NCBI GenBank assembly: GCA_002007465.1
Contig: LNAC01001805.1
Coordinates: forward strand, 29,953 to 93,952
Length of the DNA: 64,000 nt
Reading direction: 5' to 3'
DNA from: Ailurus styani
Taxonomy: Eukaryota > Chordata > Mammalia > Carnivora > Ailuridae
Shown here one piece after another: positions 45,441 through 56,477 of this stretch. The position numbers and the translations under genes were made by a program. Numbering within the stretch: the stretch's first letter is position 1; every line of letters starts with the position of its first letter. The notes below the pieces were generated by a model that worked only from the letters and a program-made list of their open reading frames with translations, was not told the DNA's origin and made no database searches.

Positions 45441-46330
45441 AACCATGACATTTAAACTATGTTATTTAAACTATGTTATAATTTGTATGATACAGACATA
45501 CAATTTTTAATTTCAGTTACTTAATTGCTCCTTTCATATGAATAGTAACAAAGATGAGGCAGGAATACTTTTTAAGGTGAACCTGTTACTAGTTTATTAT
45601 CTCCCAGCATACGTCCATACAACATTTAGCTCCACGGGATTGAAAGTCCTGATTGGCACTGGGCACTACATGGTGCAGGGGGAGGATTCTAAGTACAGAT
45701 CTTCTCAGAGCTTCTCCATGTGCAGTTTAATTCTTTAAGGGAACAAAAACTCTCAGTGTTTCTCAAATATATTTCTTTACAGAATCTGATATGAGGATCT
45801 TGTGTATGATTAACATACTACAGGACAAATTAAACACCATACTAGGGCACAGGTAACCTAGGGCAGATGACCAGAAACCTTATATGAGAGAAGGAAAGCC
45901 AACAGCACACATCAATGGAGATAATGGAGTGTGAGGCTTCAGGAGTGTAGACCAAGTGATTGCAAGCCCCTGTACTTGATGAAGGGGATTAACCAAAAGC
46001 CCAGTGTATACACAAGCAGGGAAACAATAGTGAACACTATGAGCTGAGAAAAACAAATTGATACTCAAATCTGGAGAGATCATCAACTGGAACCAAAATA
46101 ATGGGGTTTTGTCTTCTTTGCTGAAAACCCGAGAACACTAACTCTCAAGGAGATAGGTGAACCTCCTGGCTCTGACACCCAGCTTCAGCTCCCTGCTCCC
46201 TATGCCCTTCAAGCTCATAGGAGAGGCAGCTTCAGAAGCCCAACATCAAGGCGTCCTCACAAACAGACTATGGAGGCACCAGTCCACATGCCATCAGCAT
46301 GTTAGGACCCCTGGTCCAGGTGTGTTAAAG
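45441..46330. other. Unassigned DNA
   Basis: Begins with a short internal repeat (AAACTATGTTA-type, 45460-45482). Otherwise nothing recognised. Confidence 0.4.
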
Positions 46331-46332
46331 CA

Positions 46333-46495
46333 GTGTGTCTCAAACTCTAACACACAGCAAACTGACCCTGGATCATGTTCTAGTGCAGATTCTGATGAAG
46401 TACATCTGGGGTGAGGTCTGAGAGTCTGCATTTCTATTAAGCTTCCAGGTGATGCCAATGTTGCTGGTCTGTAGACCAGACTTTGAGGAGCAAGG
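46333..46495 (+). mobile_element. MER20-like hAT remnant, sense
   Basis: AGTGTGTCTCAAACTCTAACA, GCAGATTCTGATGAAGTACATC, CTTCCAGGTGATGCCAATG and CCAGACTTTGAGGAGCAAGG span both ends of MER20. Confidence 0.75.
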
Positions 46496-46554
46496 TTTTA
46501 GAGTATCATAAAGGGCCATTTTGCCCGAAACTTTTTAAGAGTTCATGCCCATCC

Positions 46555-47990
46555 TTGTTTTAACTAGCCTTCTTGGTCATGACTATTGTTTCAAACATCA
46601 ATTTGACTTCTACATTGCTAAATCCAATGGCTAATTAGCAATGGCCAATTTTCAGTCTTCATCGTACTTGATCTGTCAGCAGTGTTTTACCAAAACAGTA
46701 GCAACTTCCTCCTAGAAATCTAATTCTTTTAACGTGGTTTCCAGGATGCCACACATACCTCACTTTTCTCTTCCTATGGTTTGTACCCATGTCTCCAATC
46801 TCTCAAGACTGAAATGCCTCCAGGCTTGGTTCTTGGACCTATTCTTTGTCTCTTTTGGATCTGATGATTCCAACTGGTTTCATGGCTTTACACCCTGTAT
46901 TTATAGTATTTACACCCTGTTGGCCATATTTCACCCTCAAACATATGTCTTCAGCTGGGCTCTCCCTCACACTATCCACTGTCAATTTCAGTCTTATAGC
47001 TCCAGCAAGCTATGTAAATTTTACAGATGGATGTAAAAGTCTACTTCAACATGTTCTTCCTTCATAAACTTGCTCCAACCAAACCCTTTTTCATCTCAGT
47101 TAATGAAAGTTGCTGAAGTCAAAAACCTTAGAAGCATTCTTAATTTTTTTTCTTTTATACCTCACTTCAAATCCATAGATCCCTGTGACCTCTACTTTAC
47201 AAATATATCCAGCATCTGATGATTCACCAGCTCCATCTCTCACCCTGATTATTGTTGTGATCTCCTAACTGGTCTTCCTGTTTTCTCTCATGCCTCCCCA
47301 CAGTTGATGCTCAATATAATAGCCAATGTAATCCCTTAAATAAATAAGACAAATTATGGCACTTCATTGCCCAAAATCTTCAATGGTTGCTCATATTACT
47401 CAGGGTCAACATTCTTACAATGGTTTACAAGCATCTATAGGATCTATCTTCCCCTTTATCTACCTAATCTCCTGTTTTCTGCCTCCCCTCCCCATTCTTA
47501 CTCTGTTCCATTACACTGTCTTTCTAGCCACTCCTTGAATGCTAGACATATGCCCACCACAGGGCCTTTGCATCTATTGCCCTGTTGCCCCTGCTGCCTA
47601 GAACTATGTTCCCCCAATATCTACATGATTGGCTTCCTTACTGCTTTCTGCTATTTCCTCAGATATTACCTTTTCAAAGTGACTTTCCCCAACCTTCCTA
47701 CTTAAAATTAATCCCCAGCATACACTTCCTATCTCCCTTTTCTGTTATATGTTTCTTTGTACCTCATTTCATGATCTTACATACTTAATTAACATCTGGC
47801 TTATTTTTCATGTTTTTTGTCAGGCTCCTACCAACACACCCACTAGAATATGACCTTCCTGAGAGAGGAGCTTTGGAATACTTTGTTCATTCCTGTACTC
47901 TCAGCACCTACAGTTGTTCTGGGCACCTAGTTCTCAGTAGAAATTCAATAAATATTTGCTAAATGAATGAACAAATGAATAACAATGAAT
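46555..47990 (+). mobile_element. L2 (LINE-2) 3' region, long sense copy
   Basis: About 1.4 kb with the L2 blocks CTGATTATTGTTGTGATCTCC, CTAACTGGTCTTCCTG, CACAGGGCCTTTGCATCTATTG, CACTAGAATATGACCTTCCTG and AATTCAATAAATATTTGCTAAATG, then the AATGAA-type tail. The 112- and 100-codon frames within it are translations of the decayed element. Confidence 0.8.
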
Positions 47991-48845
47991 AAATTGACAT
48001 CAGTAATATAGTGTTATTTAGTGACTTCTGTATAAGGGTTTGTGAAGGTCTCCAGTGAGGTTGCCAAAATGGCATGACCCTGGGGTATAGTTATTTTCAA
48101 CTCATCATCTTCTCCCCTTCCTCTTTTTGTTTCTTCACTTAATCCCCTGACATTCACTAACTCTACCAGCAGAAAAGCCAATGGCCCTCTTAAAACTCTG
48201 CATTTCTTCCTATCCCTGTTTATGTCCCTCTTAAAGCTCTGCATTTCTTCATATCCCTGTTTACCGAAAGCTAAGGATCTCCTTCAAAACAAAAAGCTTG
48301 GCCTCATCCACAAAGCTGAAGGGAGAGAACTGGCACCACACAGGTCCCCTCACAGCCTGCTCTTGTCTCCTGTTGTCTGCGTCATTACTGAACAATATTT
48401 TAGAGCTCTTGTCATGTGGCAAATGTCCACTGCTTCTAAATTGCCCTTTCCTGTCTCATTCCTTACTGGAGTCACAGGAGTGGTCCTCATTAGGTACCAC
48501 AGATATTAACCTGCACTAAAAACTGCAGCAATACTCCAAGAAGTTCAGCCAATGTGTTCCAGCTGGATCCCAGCCTGAGCCCCTTTTACCCTGAGCAGAG
48601 ATCAGGTCAGGTCTCAGCTTTGAAGAAACTTTGAAGAACAGCAACCTGTTTCCCCTAAGGTCACCGAATTTCAATGTATTTATTTCTCTTTCTGCTATTG
48701 AGCTTTGGAATGGAAAACCCTAGTCTATTTTGATAGTCCCCAAATCTCCAAAGTTTTGGAGAAATGGTGTGGAGTTCCACAGGATTCTTTTTACTGAAAC
48801 AACTTTTGCCTCCTTATAGAATCCACCAATTCTAAACTGAAGCTT
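47991..48845. other. Unassigned DNA with a small duplication
   Basis: No gene or family is recognised apart from the 41-bp-period duplication at 48185-48263. Confidence 0.4.
48185..48263. repeat. Two-copy tandem repeat, 41-bp period
   Basis: CCCTCTTAAA(A/G)CTCTGCATT(T)CTTC(C/A)TATCCCTGTTTA occurs twice with two differences. Confidence 0.93.
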
Positions 48846-48972
48846 ATGGAGGGGAGGAGGTTGGGGGGATAGGTGAGCCTGGTGGTGGGTATTGAGAAGG
48901 GCACATATTGCATGGAGCACTGGGTGTGATGCATAAACACTGAATCTTGGATCACTGAAAAAAAAAAAAGAA
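48846..48972 (+). mobile_element. Carnivore L1 3' UTR tail, sense
   Basis: GATAGGTGAGCCTGGTGGTGG, GGAGCACTGGGTGTGATGC and TGAATCTTGGATCACTG precede an A-run. Extreme 5' truncation. Confidence 0.7.
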
Positions 48973-49029
48973 TGGGTATTCCTTCTGGAAAAAGTTAACT
49001 GGGGACTCAACTTTATCTAAGTCACGAAA

Positions 49030-49125
49030 GCAAAAATATTTATAAGAGTCATCTTATAAATTATAAGATTTTTATAATTATAATAAATTATAATTATATT
49101 AATTTTAAAATTATAAATTAACCCC
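49030..49125. repeat. AT-rich palindromic tract
   Basis: CTTATAAATTATAAG and TATAATTATAATAAATTATA are near-perfect palindromes embedded in almost pure A/T. Confidence 0.8.
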
Positions 49126-49274
49126 AGTGGGTTAATTCTCATCTCCATTCACAGAATTTAATCACAGCATCTACCTAACTGTGATATTATCACCTTATAG
49201 CAAAGCACTTGTCAACATTGAAATAGCATGTTACTGTCATTATTTTTTGAAACATTCAAGATAACCAGAAACAT

Positions 49275-50095
49275 TATTAGACAGGACTTTGGATTTTATT
49301 CTAAATGCACTGAGAACCATACAATAGTTTGAAACATGGTAAGGGCATAATCCGATTTACATTTTAAGAAAATAACACTGGATTTGCAGAGAATGTACTA
49401 TAGAAGAGCCAGGTTAAATGTAGACAAGTAGTACAGATAAGAAATGATAAGAGCTTTGGCTAGATTGGTAGTAGTGGACACAGAAAGAAGCAGAAAAGAG
49501 TCAAAATATATTTTGAAGAATAACAAGAATGTTGGTGGTTGGGTGTGAAAGCGGAGAAGTACAAAAGAGGAAGGATGGTCCCAGGCTTCTTACATGAACA
49601 ATTGTCTGGGTAGTACCATTTATTTATATAATATTTATATTATACTATATTTTATTTATTTATATATGAAATACATTGTATTTTATATATTATATATTTT
49701 AAAGACTTGTGAGGATGTCATATTTGGCTGGAAAACATAATCATAAGTTGAATTTGAACCTACTTATGCTGAGAATTCTGTGATACATTCAAGAGGAGAT
49801 ATCAAATTAAATCACTGGGTATGCAGGTCTGGAACTCAAGAGCAAGATTTCAGCAAAAGAAATGTTTGTGAGTTATCAACAGAGAAGATGACTTAGTCTA
49901 AGGAAAAACTATTAAGCAAGAGAAGGAAAGCATTCAGTATATGGGTCCAAGAAACTCTAATATGTGAAAGAAAGAGTACAGAGCTGGTGTGACCAGGAAA
50001 CCAACCCTGTCTTCATCAGGGTCAGTTTTGTGATGGTTTTCAGGGTTGTAAAAAGTTAAAGAAGGTCTTGAGTTTAAGGAAAGTGTCAAGAAGAA
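49275..50095 (-). mobile_element. L2 fragment, antisense
   Basis: AGGACTTTGGATTTTATTCTAAATG, near 49282, then AACACTGGATTTGCAGAG and GGTCTGGAACTCAAGAG follow antisense L2 order. An AT-rich run (49615-49705) interrupts it. Confidence 0.6.
49615..49705. repeat. AT-rich TATT/TATAT low-complexity run
   Basis: Nearly pure A/T with TTTATATAATATTTATATTAT-type motifs inside the L2. Confidence 0.85.
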
Positions 50096-50099
50096 CATT

Positions 50100-50262
50100 G
50101 ACATCCCTCACTTCTCCAAGTATAGTCCACGGACCAACATTGACATCACCTCAGAGCTTGTTTGAAATGTGTACTCTCAGCCCCTAGACCTTCTGAATCA
50201 AAATCTGCATTTTAACAGGAATCCTTTGTAATTTATGAGAATGTTAACGCACTTGAAGCAGC
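50100..50262 (-). mobile_element. MER20-like hAT remnant, antisense
   Basis: AAGTATAGTCCACGGACCAAC, GACATCACCTCAGAGCTTG and CCTAGACCTTCTGAATCAAAATC are the reverse complement of MER20 blocks. Confidence 0.72.
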
Positions 50263-50269
50263 ACTACAA

Positions 50270-50465
50270 ATCCTTGTTTCTCCACCTTGGCTGTACATTA
50301 TATTCACCAGAGAATATTTTAAAACTTCAAATATCCACAGCATACTTTGGAGAAATTCATCACAATCTCTGCAGGGGTATGTGGGAGGAGGTGAGACTCA
50401 GAGATCAGCAGTGTTTTAAGTTTCTTATGAATCCAGTGTGCAAATAAATTTGAGAACTACTGGTC
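50270..50465 (+). mobile_element. Second small hAT-type remnant, sense
   Basis: GTTTCTCCACCTTGGCTGTAC, TATTCACCAGAGAATATTTT and TTGAGAACTACTGG recall MER5/MER20-class non-autonomous elements. It abuts the previous element. Confidence 0.6.
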
Positions 50466-51235
50466 TAAATGTAAGCAAAATTAATCTGGGAAAAAATGAG
50501 AGTACCTACTGAGGGAATAAATTTACCCTACAACTTTCAGGTGCAAGCAACAATACACTACTCTGTTCTTTTCTAATTCAAAGAACGCTGACACATCTCC
50601 AACCCAGTCAATTTGGCAGGGAATCCTGTCCCAGTTCTACATGGGAACTTTTCTGTATGTATATCTGTATCTACATAATCTATATCATCTATACCATACC
50701 AAAAATCAGATACTGTATGACTCTGATTTTATTAGTTTCCAGAACAGGCTAAAGTATTCCATGATGACAAAATTGAATATTTGGTCTGTGTATTTTATAG
50801 CATATAAGCTACACCTCATGAAAAAATACAACTATTAGGGGGGAAAATGGGGAACAATCAGATAGCTAAATGGAGGATGCCATACACCAGGAGAGATTTC
50901 AAGTGAATTTAAGAACTTAAATTTAAAAAAATTATAAAATGGATAATAGAAAGCATAGCAAAATTCATTAGAACTTTAAGCAGGAAGGATCTTTCTAACA
51001 ATGATTCACATCTATGAGTCCAAAGAAAAAGACAAAAACAGTCAAATATTTTTGTAGAGCTTCTTGCTTTGTCGAGTTTCAAGTTGTTCTTTCTCATCCC
51101 AGCATGTTTAGCTTGCCTTGAAATCTGGCTGACTGTGAATTAGAAGCAAATCATTATACTTAATGGTGAGCTAAGATGGTGAAATGATGATTTTAGACAA
51201 GTGTGGGTTGGGAATGGGCCTTAAAAAATGATGGT
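50466..51235. other. Unassigned AT-rich DNA
   Basis: Nothing recognised. Confidence 0.4.
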
Positions 51236-51405
51236 TGAGGGGAGCAGGGTGGGAGGGATGGGGTGGCTTGGTGATGCTGATGGACATTGGGGAGGGTATG
51301 CGCTATGGTGAGTGCTGTGAATTGTGTAAGCCTGATAAATCATAGACCTGTATTCCTGAAACAAATAATACATTTTATGTTAATAATAATAATAATAATA
51401 ATGAA
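51236..51405 (+). mobile_element. Carnivore L1 3' UTR tail with TAA repeat, sense
   Basis: GGACATTGGGGAGGGTATGC, GGTGAGTGCTGTGAATTGTG, ATAGACCTGTATTCCTG and ATACATTTTATGTTAATAAT end in about seven TAA units (51381-51403). Confidence 0.9.
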
Positions 51406-51734
51406 GAAAAGTTAAAACTAAAAACATGCTGCTGATCATTCTCAGGGACTGAAAACTCTATACCTCAGGTGAGGCATGGTGAAATTCAAAATTTTTGAGG
51501 TAAGTACCATAGAATTTGTAGACAGAACACCCTGGCTGAGATGGAAAAATAAAAGGAAGGCAGACAGAATGTCCCCTCAAGACACTGCATTCTCACCAAG
51601 GGAGTAGGGAGGCCTGAAAACTCTTGATTGTTTTCAACCTTCTTAGTGATCTAGGACATTTTAATTTGAATGATATGATTTTTTTTCCAGTGTATCCAAT
51701 TTATGAAATTATCAAACTGGGGAAAAAAAAGACA
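51406..51734. other. Unassigned spacer
   Basis: A GAG/GTAAGT donor-like motif at 51497-51505 has no obvious acceptor. Nothing else. Confidence 0.4.
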
Positions 51735-52555
51735 ATCTCAGTGTTGATGAGATAAAGATAAACATTTTATAAATGTGTGTGCTTGATATAAGAGTATAAA
51801 CTGATGCCACCATCCTGAATGACAAATAATGTTGGTAATCACTGTTAAAAATCTAAAAAATTAGCTTTTGCTTTGACCCAATGATTTTATTCCTAGAAAC
51901 TTACGGTAAGCTTTTTTATAAGGACATCTGCCAGATTTAGTAAGAAGAATATATTTCAGCATTGATTATAATATCAAAAAATTGAAAACAACTTGATAAG
52001 TTAAATAAAACATGCTATCTCCATATAACAAAATGCTAAAAGAAATATTAATGTAGTATATGTGATTATTTATTGACATCAATTTGTGACAAAGCAAAAC
52101 AAAGAATCTATATCAGTATATATAGAATGTTCTCATGTATGTGCTTATGTTTACATTTATACATACATATATGCACATCCAGAAAGCTACATTGCAATGC
52201 ATTTTAGATGGCTGTCTTGGATAGTGAGACACACAGATTTTTTTTTTATAAAGACTTTTTTTTAAAGACTTTATTTATTTGATAGAGAGGACAAGCAGGA
52301 GGAGTAACAGGCAAAGGGAGAGGTAGAAGCTGACTCCATGCTGAGCAAGGAGCCCGATGTGGGCCTTGATCCCAGGACCCTGGGATCATGACCTGAGTCG
52401 AAGGCAGTAGCTTAACCAACTTGGCCACCCAGGCGCCCGAGACACAAAGATTTATAAGTAATTTTTATTTTTCATTTCTACTGTATTTTACAAGACCCAT
52501 GTATTTTTTTTTTGCAGAATAAAAATTAACACCATAAAAAATTAAAATTTTGGAC
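51735..52555 (+). mobile_element. Ancient L1 ORF2 end and 3' UTR, sense
   Basis: GTGTTGATGAGATAAAGATAAAC, starting near 51741, then CCAATGATTTTATTCCTAG, ATTGATTATAATATCAAAAAATTG and ACATGCTATCTCCATATAAC resemble old L1 ORF2 ends. An antisense SINE (52241-52438) interrupts the 3' part. Confidence 0.6.
52241..52438 (-). mobile_element. Can-SINE, antisense
   Basis: Duplications GAGACACACAGATTT (52226-52240) and GAGACACAAAGATTT (52439-52453), one mismatch. The A-tail contains a partial repeat of AAAGTCTTTA. Confidence 0.94.
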
Positions 52556-52900
52556 CAGGGTATTTCAAGTATATAGATGTTAACTAATTATCAGGAAGAA
52601 ATATGACAGTTGTTATAACTGAATCATAATTTTGGCTCTGAGTGCCCTAGCACCCAAATCATAAAGGGAAACACTCAACTTTTTACTTTTCATCCCCATG
52701 AAGATTAAACAGCATCATCTCCAAGGGAAGGAAAGCTGTAAATGGAATTTTTCACCTGAGGCACTTTTTATATCAGTTTTATATCTTTACTCTTTGGTTC
52801 CTCTTGCATTTTCTATCTTTTAAGGAAGAGGAATATAATTGTGAACTTTTGTTGCTTCAATTAAAAAAAACATGGGAGCAATATCTATTCTAACTTTTAA
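52556..52900. other. Unassigned spacer
   Basis: Nothing recognised. Confidence 0.4.
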
Positions 52901-52915
52901 AAATCATACGTGATA

Positions 52916-53110
52916 AGAGACTCTTAATCTCACAAAACAAACTAAGGGTTACTGGAGAGTGGGAGGGTAGGGATAGGGTGGATGGGTTATGAGCATTGGG
53001 GAGGGTTTGTGCTTTGGTGACTGCTGTGAAAGGTGTAAGCCTGATGATTCACAGATCTGTACCCCTGGGGCAAATAATTTAAAAAATTTAAAAAATAAAT
53101 AAATAAAAAT
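52916..53110 (+). mobile_element. Very short L1 3' tail insertion, sense
   Basis: Only 195 bp, from AGAGACTCTTAATCTCAC through ACAGATCTGTACCCCTGGGG to A-rich sequence. Duplications AAATCATACGTGATA (52901-52915) and AAATCATATGTGATA (53111-53125). Confidence 0.95.
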
Positions 53111-53125
53111 AAATCATATGTGATA

Positions 53126-54714
53126 TAATAACTTGTCAACATTCAGAGATTTCCATGTGTATTTGTTACAAGATTTACTATTTCTAACTTTAGAAGGATT
53201 TTTATCTCAACAACCAGAAAAGCATGTTATTCTTAATATATTTTTTTTTACTTTTCCATTCCTTTGCTTCTTACCTTTCTTACTGTTTTCTCTTTTTCTC
53301 TTTTAACGACACTAGTGGCATGAAGTAACAGCCTCTTAAAAAGTTATTTGAAGGGTCAGGTAAATAAATCCTTTTCCTACTTTTCATAAGCAGATTCTAT
53401 CAGGATGGCAATCTTTTTAGCATCTGCTTTCGTTATTTCTGGTTCAACTTGCAACTCCATAAAATGTTAAAAATATTTTGATTTAGGTTTCATCTAGAGT
53501 GGTAGAGAGTTTTAACTATGAAATTATCAGACTATGATTTCATAGTCAGAGAAAATAGCCATTTAATTCCAGATTTCTCCTTTTGCCATCCCATTTAAAA
53601 TATCTCAGCATCTGATTTTTGAAAGACCAGCATCAGTTTGTGTCCCATTTCCTCCCATCCCAATGTGCTTTCTCCACAAAGTGCAGTCATATAAATAGTG
53701 CCTCATTAAAGGCAGGCAGCACCTGCTCTGCCTGGCACAACATTCACAAGTTCAAAACGTGACAAGCCAACCTCACCTGAATTTCCTTGTGTAACTCTGT
53801 GAACCTTCCACGTCTATTCGGGATTTTAATCATGTCTGTGTCTTTAAAAACAATAGCGATTTTTAAAGGAGCCTCTTGCAATGAAGTAATTCTAGCAGCA
53901 AAACGGGACTCATGCCCCCATCTCTAGATCAGTTTTTCCTGGCTTAATTTTTCTCCCTGGTCATCTGATAATATGCTATGAAAATGAAATGACTCATCCT
54001 AATATTCATGGTTGTAAATGTGCTCTGTAGATAGGTGCGCCTATCTATAAGTTGTTAGGTGAATGCTTTAAAAAATCATACACTTAAACACATACATTTT
54101 TACATGGGCAAACTCTTTCTGGTTTTACCATGAAGAATAATAGTTTCTAGGCAAAGAAAACATAAAATCAAGTTGGAAAGCAAAATTATTCCCCCAGACA
54201 CTGAGCTTCCTGCTGTTAATCAAGACACAAGTAGCTAATAGCCTCCCTCTAGCTTTCACTTTCCTGTTCAAGCTCCATGCAAGAAGGTGTAGACTAAGAA
54301 ATTTTGGTCCACATTTCTAAAAGAAGGACTGGAAAGGAGGGAGAGTCCACGAAAAACATATACTGATACAAGTGTGGCTCTGGAAGAAGGAGTCAAGTAA
54401 GAATGAGAGGGGCCAAGTAATGGAAGCACAGACTGATAGGGCTAAACTAGGATAGAGGAGAAGGGGCGAGACACTAAAGGATGTCAGTCAGATCCTAAAC
54501 TGGAAGATGTTAAAGATGGATGCAAGGCTGGAACAAGAAGGAGAGCACAGACAGAGGCCTTGGCTGCAGAAAACAGGAAAACAGCAAGGTGTTGACTGGA
54601 TGTGAGATTGAAACAGAGGCACAGTTTTAAAAGTGGGACTCTAAATATATTGACGCTTTTACTCCATCTGTTGTACTTGTATGGGACAAATGTGATAGCT
54701 TATGGGGGTATGAG
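53126..54714. other. Unassigned DNA, 1.6 kb
   Basis: No gene or confident repeat. The purine-rich part at 54330-54620 could be old L2, but I could not align it by eye. Confidence 0.4.
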
Positions 54715-55087
54715 TCTTCTAGGACTGACACGGCAAAATACCACTGACTGGGTGAGTTAAACTAAAGCATTTATTTTCTCACAGTTATGGAGGCTGGAAG
54801 TCTGAGATCTAGGTGCTGACAAGGTTGGTTTCTCTCTCCTGAGAGCTCTCTCCTTGGCTTATAGATGGCTGTCTTCTCACCGTATCTTCACAGGTCTTCC
54901 CTCTGTGCCTATGTCCTAATCTCCTCTTCTTGTAAGGACACCTGTCAAATTGCATAAAACCCACCCTAATGATCTCATTTACTTTAGTAACCTCTTTAAA
55001 GACCATGTCTCTAAATATAGTCACATTCTGAGGTACTGGGGTTAGGACTTCGTGAATTTTGGGGAGATGCAATTCAGCTCATAACAC
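54715..55087 (-). mobile_element. MLT1-type MaLR LTR, antisense
   Basis: GGCAAAATACCACTGACTGG, TTTATTTTCTCACAGTTATGG, AGGCTGGAAGTCTGAGATC, TCTCCTCTTCTTGTAAGG, and TGAGGTACTGGGGTTAGGAC then CAATTCAGCTCATAACA match this class end to end. Confidence 0.85.
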
Positions 55088-56238
55088 AAGGGAGGCCCTT
55101 GAAGAATATAAATACGACCTAAAATGTAAGGAAAGTCCATACCTTCTCTATGGCCTGCTTCCTGTAGGCAGCAATGGAGAAAAGTTCACAAAATGTTCCT
55201 CTGAGAGAATGGAGGGAGCATGTAATTCTAATGATTAACTACCCAGTTTTGGGGGCCATGTTTATTTGTGTGACAGAAAAAGTGTGCACCAATATGAAAA
55301 GAGGGCCTTTAGCTAGCCTCTACAACTGTCCTGATTTTGCTGTTTCTAGACATTGTCTTACTTTAATACCAAATGACTTTTCTAGAGACAAGTACAAGTT
55401 CTCCTTTTCTAAGGATACTCAGAGCTGAAGCTAATTGGTCAACCCTTGGGACAGTTTAGCACATCCTTGCAACATAGCACCCTGACTTGATTCTTTCAGT
55501 CGTGGCTACTCCTTCTCACCTACAGAGAGCTTTGTTTTCTCACTGCACATTGGACTTTGGGTGGGTCTGTATTCAATGGCAATCTGGTTCATGGAGAAAA
55601 CTATCACCTTGCTCATCTAATGACTCTTTCACCAAGTATTTGAAATTCGCAGAGACCATTTATAAATATGGTAGAATCTGACCAAGATTTCCTGATAGAA
55701 ACACTATAGTTTGTGATATTAATGTACCCTGGGGAGGGTCTGTTTAAAGTCCTGCAGCCAGGGTCACTATTCAGTTTGTCTGTGAAAGTATATCCAAAGC
55801 AATTGTTAAACTACTCAAAAACATCATTATTAGATGGCTAGTTCCTTATTCCCTCACTGCCTCAGTTCCCAGGCCCCTCCTTTGGATCCTCTCCACCAGC
55901 CCTAGATGGTGGTTAGTGCCTGATATAGCCAGAAGGTCCCAGGACCAGCTCAGACCTATGCCATCCACAAAGCCCATACAGATGGTTGATGCTAGAGCTC
56001 TGCTGGCTAGCTGTTTTGAAAATCACTCTTCCCTATAGGCACTTGGTACAGTGGATATCTATTTCTTGATAAAGGAAATGGAAGAAAGCTGGCAAAAAGG
56101 CACACATTAAATTCAACAAATGATTACAGATAACCTACTAGAGGCAGTGTGCTACTAGGTAATTTGGGAAGCCCTAAAATGAATAAAGCCTGATCTTTGA
56201 ACTCGAAGAGGTTACAGTCTATACAAACAGTGGTTGTT
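55088..56238. other. Unassigned DNA
   Basis: The 84- and 64-codon frames (55174-55428, 55487-55681) have no recognised domain. No repeat family is identified. Confidence 0.4.
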
Positions 56239-56248
56239 AAAGCTAACA

Positions 56249-56467
56249 TAGGGGCACCTGGGTGGCTCAGTGGGTTAAAGCCTCTGCCTTTGGCTTAGGT
56301 CATGATCCCAGGGTTCTGGGATCAAGCCCCACATCACATGGGCTCTCTGCTCAGCAGGGAGCCTGCTTCCTCCTCTCTCACTCTCTCTCTCTGCCTGCCT
56401 CTCTGCCTTCTTGTAATCTCTCTCTCTCTCTCTCTGTCAAATAAATAAATAAAATCTTTATTAAAAA
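56249..56467 (+). mobile_element. Can-SINE, young type, sense
   Basis: Duplication AAAGCTAACA at 56239-56248 and 56468-56477. The body has two (CT)n expansions. Confidence 0.94.
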
Positions 56468-56477
56468 AAAGCTAACA

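Noticed and set aside
47367..47705. 112-codon frame
   Set aside because: It lies wholly in an L2 3' region and has no conserved protein character.
51497..51505. GAG/GTAAGT splice donor (also near 11055 and 3251)
   Set aside because: No well-placed acceptor with a pyrimidine tract was found upstream; isolated donors are common by chance.
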